From Thermoplasmata archaeon (GTDB taxonomy: Archaea; Thermoplasmatota; Thermoplasmata; Lutacidiplasmatales; UBA184), in NCBI GenBank assembly GCA_022750205.1, contig JAKIWD010000010.1, positions 1-32,404 on the forward strand: DNA of 32,404 nt, read 5' to 3'. The position numbers and the translations under genes are program-made. Shown one piece after another: positions 30,847 to 32,404 of the stretch (position 1 is its first letter; each line of letters opens with the position of its first letter). The notes beneath the pieces were generated by a model. The model was given only the letters and a program-made list of their open reading frames with translations. It did not search any database and was not told the DNA's origin.

Positions 30847-32404
30847 ATGAGCACGTTCGCACCCGCCGCCCTCTTCGACATTTCGTTAACCTTCGCGGTC
30901 GGGCTGTTCTTCGCCGTGCTGCTCGGCCGCTACATGGCGAAGATCTACCTGGGCCGCCCCACCGCCCTGGACGGGCTGTTCAACCCCGTGGAGCGGACGA
31001 TCTACCGCATTCTGGGCGTGGACCCGCGGCGGATGATGGGCTGGCGCGAGTACGCGGTCAGCCTGCTGCTGTTCAACGCCCTCGCCATGGCGTTCGTCTT
31101 CGTCCTCCTGTTCGACCAGGCCTCGCTGCCCTACAACGCCCTCGCCGCGCCGAACATGACCTGGGATCTCGCCTTGCACACGTCGGCGGCCTTCGTCACG
31201 AACACCGACTTCCAGCACTACTCCGGAGAAGGTCAGGTATCCCTCCTCTCGAGCCTGCTCGGGCTGCAGCTCCTGATGTTCCTCTCGGCGGCGAGCGGGC
31301 TCGCCGTGGTCGCGGCGTTCATCCGCGGATTCGTGCGCCGCGATGGAACGGTCGGCAATTTCTGGTGGGACCTGACGCGTTCGATCACCCGCGTGCTCCT
31401 CCCCGTCTCTCTCATCGCCGCCGGCCTGTTCGTCCTGCTCTCCGTCCCCCAGACGTTCGCCCAGTCCGTGCTGATCCACCCGCTGGGCGGCGGCACCCAG
31501 GTCCTGCCGGTCGGGCCCCTGGGATCCTGGGACGGCATCGAGCTGCTCGGGAGCAATGGCGGCGGCTACTTCGGCGCCAACCTCGGCCACCCGTTCCAGA
31601 GCCCGAACGCCGCGACCGACATGCTGGCGATCGTCGTGATGATGATGATCCCGTTCGGGACCCCGTTCATGTTCGGCGGGATGGTCCGCCGCCCCGGGGA
31701 AGCGCTCCCGCTCATCGTCGCCGTCGTGGCGATCTTCCTGTTCGCCCTGTTCCTGTTCCTCTTCTTCGAGGGCTCCAACCCGTTCCTCGGGAGCGTGGCG
31801 ATCAACCAGAACAACGGCTACCTCCTCGGAGCGGAGGACCGGTTCACGCTCCCCGAGAGCGGCCTGTTCCAGGTCGTGAGCATCTACGGCAATGTCGGCG
31901 CCACGTCGATGTCCCTCGGCTCCCTCACCCCGGGAGCCCAGCTCGTCCTCCTGTGGGGGATGTTCCTCCAGGACGCGCCCGGGGGCGTGGGCACGGGCTT
32001 CGGCACGCTGCTGATCAGCGTCGTGCTGGCGATCTTCGTGGGCGGCCTGATGGTCGGGCGAACTCCGGAGTACCTCGGAAAGAAGCTCGGTCGTGCCGAG
32101 GTCAAGTGGGCCACCGTGACCCTGCTCTACCACCCGTTCGTCGTCCTCGTGCCCCTCGCCGCGGCGTACGTCCTCGGTTACGGGTCGTCCGCGGGCGGGA
32201 CCCCGTCACACGGCTTCACCGTCATGCTCTACGAGTTCACGAGCGAATCGGCGAACAACGGCAGCGGCATGGGGCCGATCAACGACGCGGTCCCGTTCTT
32301 CAACATCATCGGGGCGCTGATCATGCTCATCGGCCGGTTCCTCCCGATCATCGCCATGCTGGCGATCGGCGGCTCGCTCGCTCGCCAGTCGCCCGTGCCG
32401 CCGG
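30847..32404 (+). CDS. kdpA: KdpA, potassium-binding channel subunit (3' end cut by window)
   Basis: From ATG 30847 the frame runs open to the last base: 519 residues, against about 560 for full-length KdpA. KdpA is the K+-selective, channel-like subunit of the high-affinity P-type uptake ATPase KdpFABC. Selectivity-filter segments are plain: TSAAFVTNTDFQHYSGE (112-128), SNGGGYFGAN (236-245), GNVGATS (348-354) and SESANNGSG (466-474). The conserved loop GRTPEYLGKK is at 404-413 and hydrophobic spans lie between. The third filter segment reads YGNVGA where E. coli has SCGA, a difference worth noting. kdpB and kdpC are expected immediately downstream, beyond the window. Confidence 0.95.
   Translation, partial: MSTFAPAALFDISLTFAVGLFFAVLLGRYMAKIYLGRPTALDGLFNPVERTIYRILGVDPRRMMGWREYAVSLLLFNALAMAFVFVLLFDQASLPYNALAAPNMTWDLALHTSAAFVTNTDFQHYSGEGQVSLLSSLLGLQLLMFLSAASGLAVVAAFIRGFVRRDGTVGNFWWDLTRSITRVLLPVSLIAAGLFVLLSVPQTFAQSVLIHPLGGGTQVLPVGPLGSWDGIELLGSNGGGYFGANLGHPFQSPNAATDMLAIVVMMMIPFGTPFMFGGMVRRPGEALPLIVAVVAIFLFALFLFLFFEGSNPFLGSVAINQNNGYLLGAEDRFTLPESGLFQVVSIYGNVGATSMSLGSLTPGAQLVLLWGMFLQDAPGGVGTGFGTLLISVVLAIFVGGLMVGRTPEYLGKKLGRAEVKWATVTLLYHPFVVLVPLAAAYVLGYGSSAGGTPSHGFTVMLYEFTSESANNGSGMGPINDAVPFFNIIGALIMLIGRFLPIIAMLAIGGSLARQSPVPP

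Noticed and set aside
1-32404. CRISPR arrays, insertion sequences, integrases or phage genes
   Set aside because: No regularly spaced direct repeats at DNA level, no transposase or integrase motifs; the only tandem repeats are diverged protein-level units.

Overview
The window is high-GC DNA from an archaeon, most likely a member of the Thermoplasmatota (phylum call is inference, about 0.6). The archaeal assignment is firm. There is an Orc1/Cdc6 initiator, a Hef-type helicase, a type-2 (methanogen-type) seryl-tRNA synthetase, a tandem-AAA ATPase of the Cdc48 class, archaeal TATA-like boxes placed for leaderless or short-leader transcripts, and many large secreted proteins rich in N-x-S/T sequons.

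Positions 1-23894, all on the + strand, form a cell-surface region. It holds a truncated Cys-rich secreted protein with a vWA-like core (1-2133) and two related membrane-anchored ectodomain proteins (2349-4406 and 4403-6352). Next come a polytopic membrane protein fused to two AAA+ modules (6372-10037) and a small two-TM protein (10136-10495). Four giant anchored surface proteins follow (10508-14215, 14212-17619, 17741-21226, 21252-23894). The last four read as two copies of one two-gene unit: an N-terminal ectodomain of shared type followed by repeats (A), then an Asp-box propeller protein with beta-sandwich stalk (B), in the order A-B-A'-B'. ATGA/GTGA overlaps and short gaps suggest that 2349-17619 is largely one transcription unit. 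The membrane AAA ATPase therefore probably serves surface-protein biogenesis or membrane quality control; no protease domain is visible in it.

Positions 23992-32404 are mostly housekeeping. They hold orc1/cdc6 (+), then two minus-strand genes: a small coiled-coil ORF and an NAD(P)-dependent aldehyde dehydrogenase. Divergent from these is a + strand unit of type-2 serS and a Hef helicase without the usual nuclease half. The kdp potassium-uptake operon follows, with a tiny kdpF (30709-30822) and kdpA (30847 onward), which runs off the end of the window. kdpB and kdpC would be expected beyond it.

No tRNA, rRNA, CRISPR array, insertion sequence or integrase was seen. No gap without a gene exceeds 300 bases; the largest are 2134-2348 and 27175-27357.
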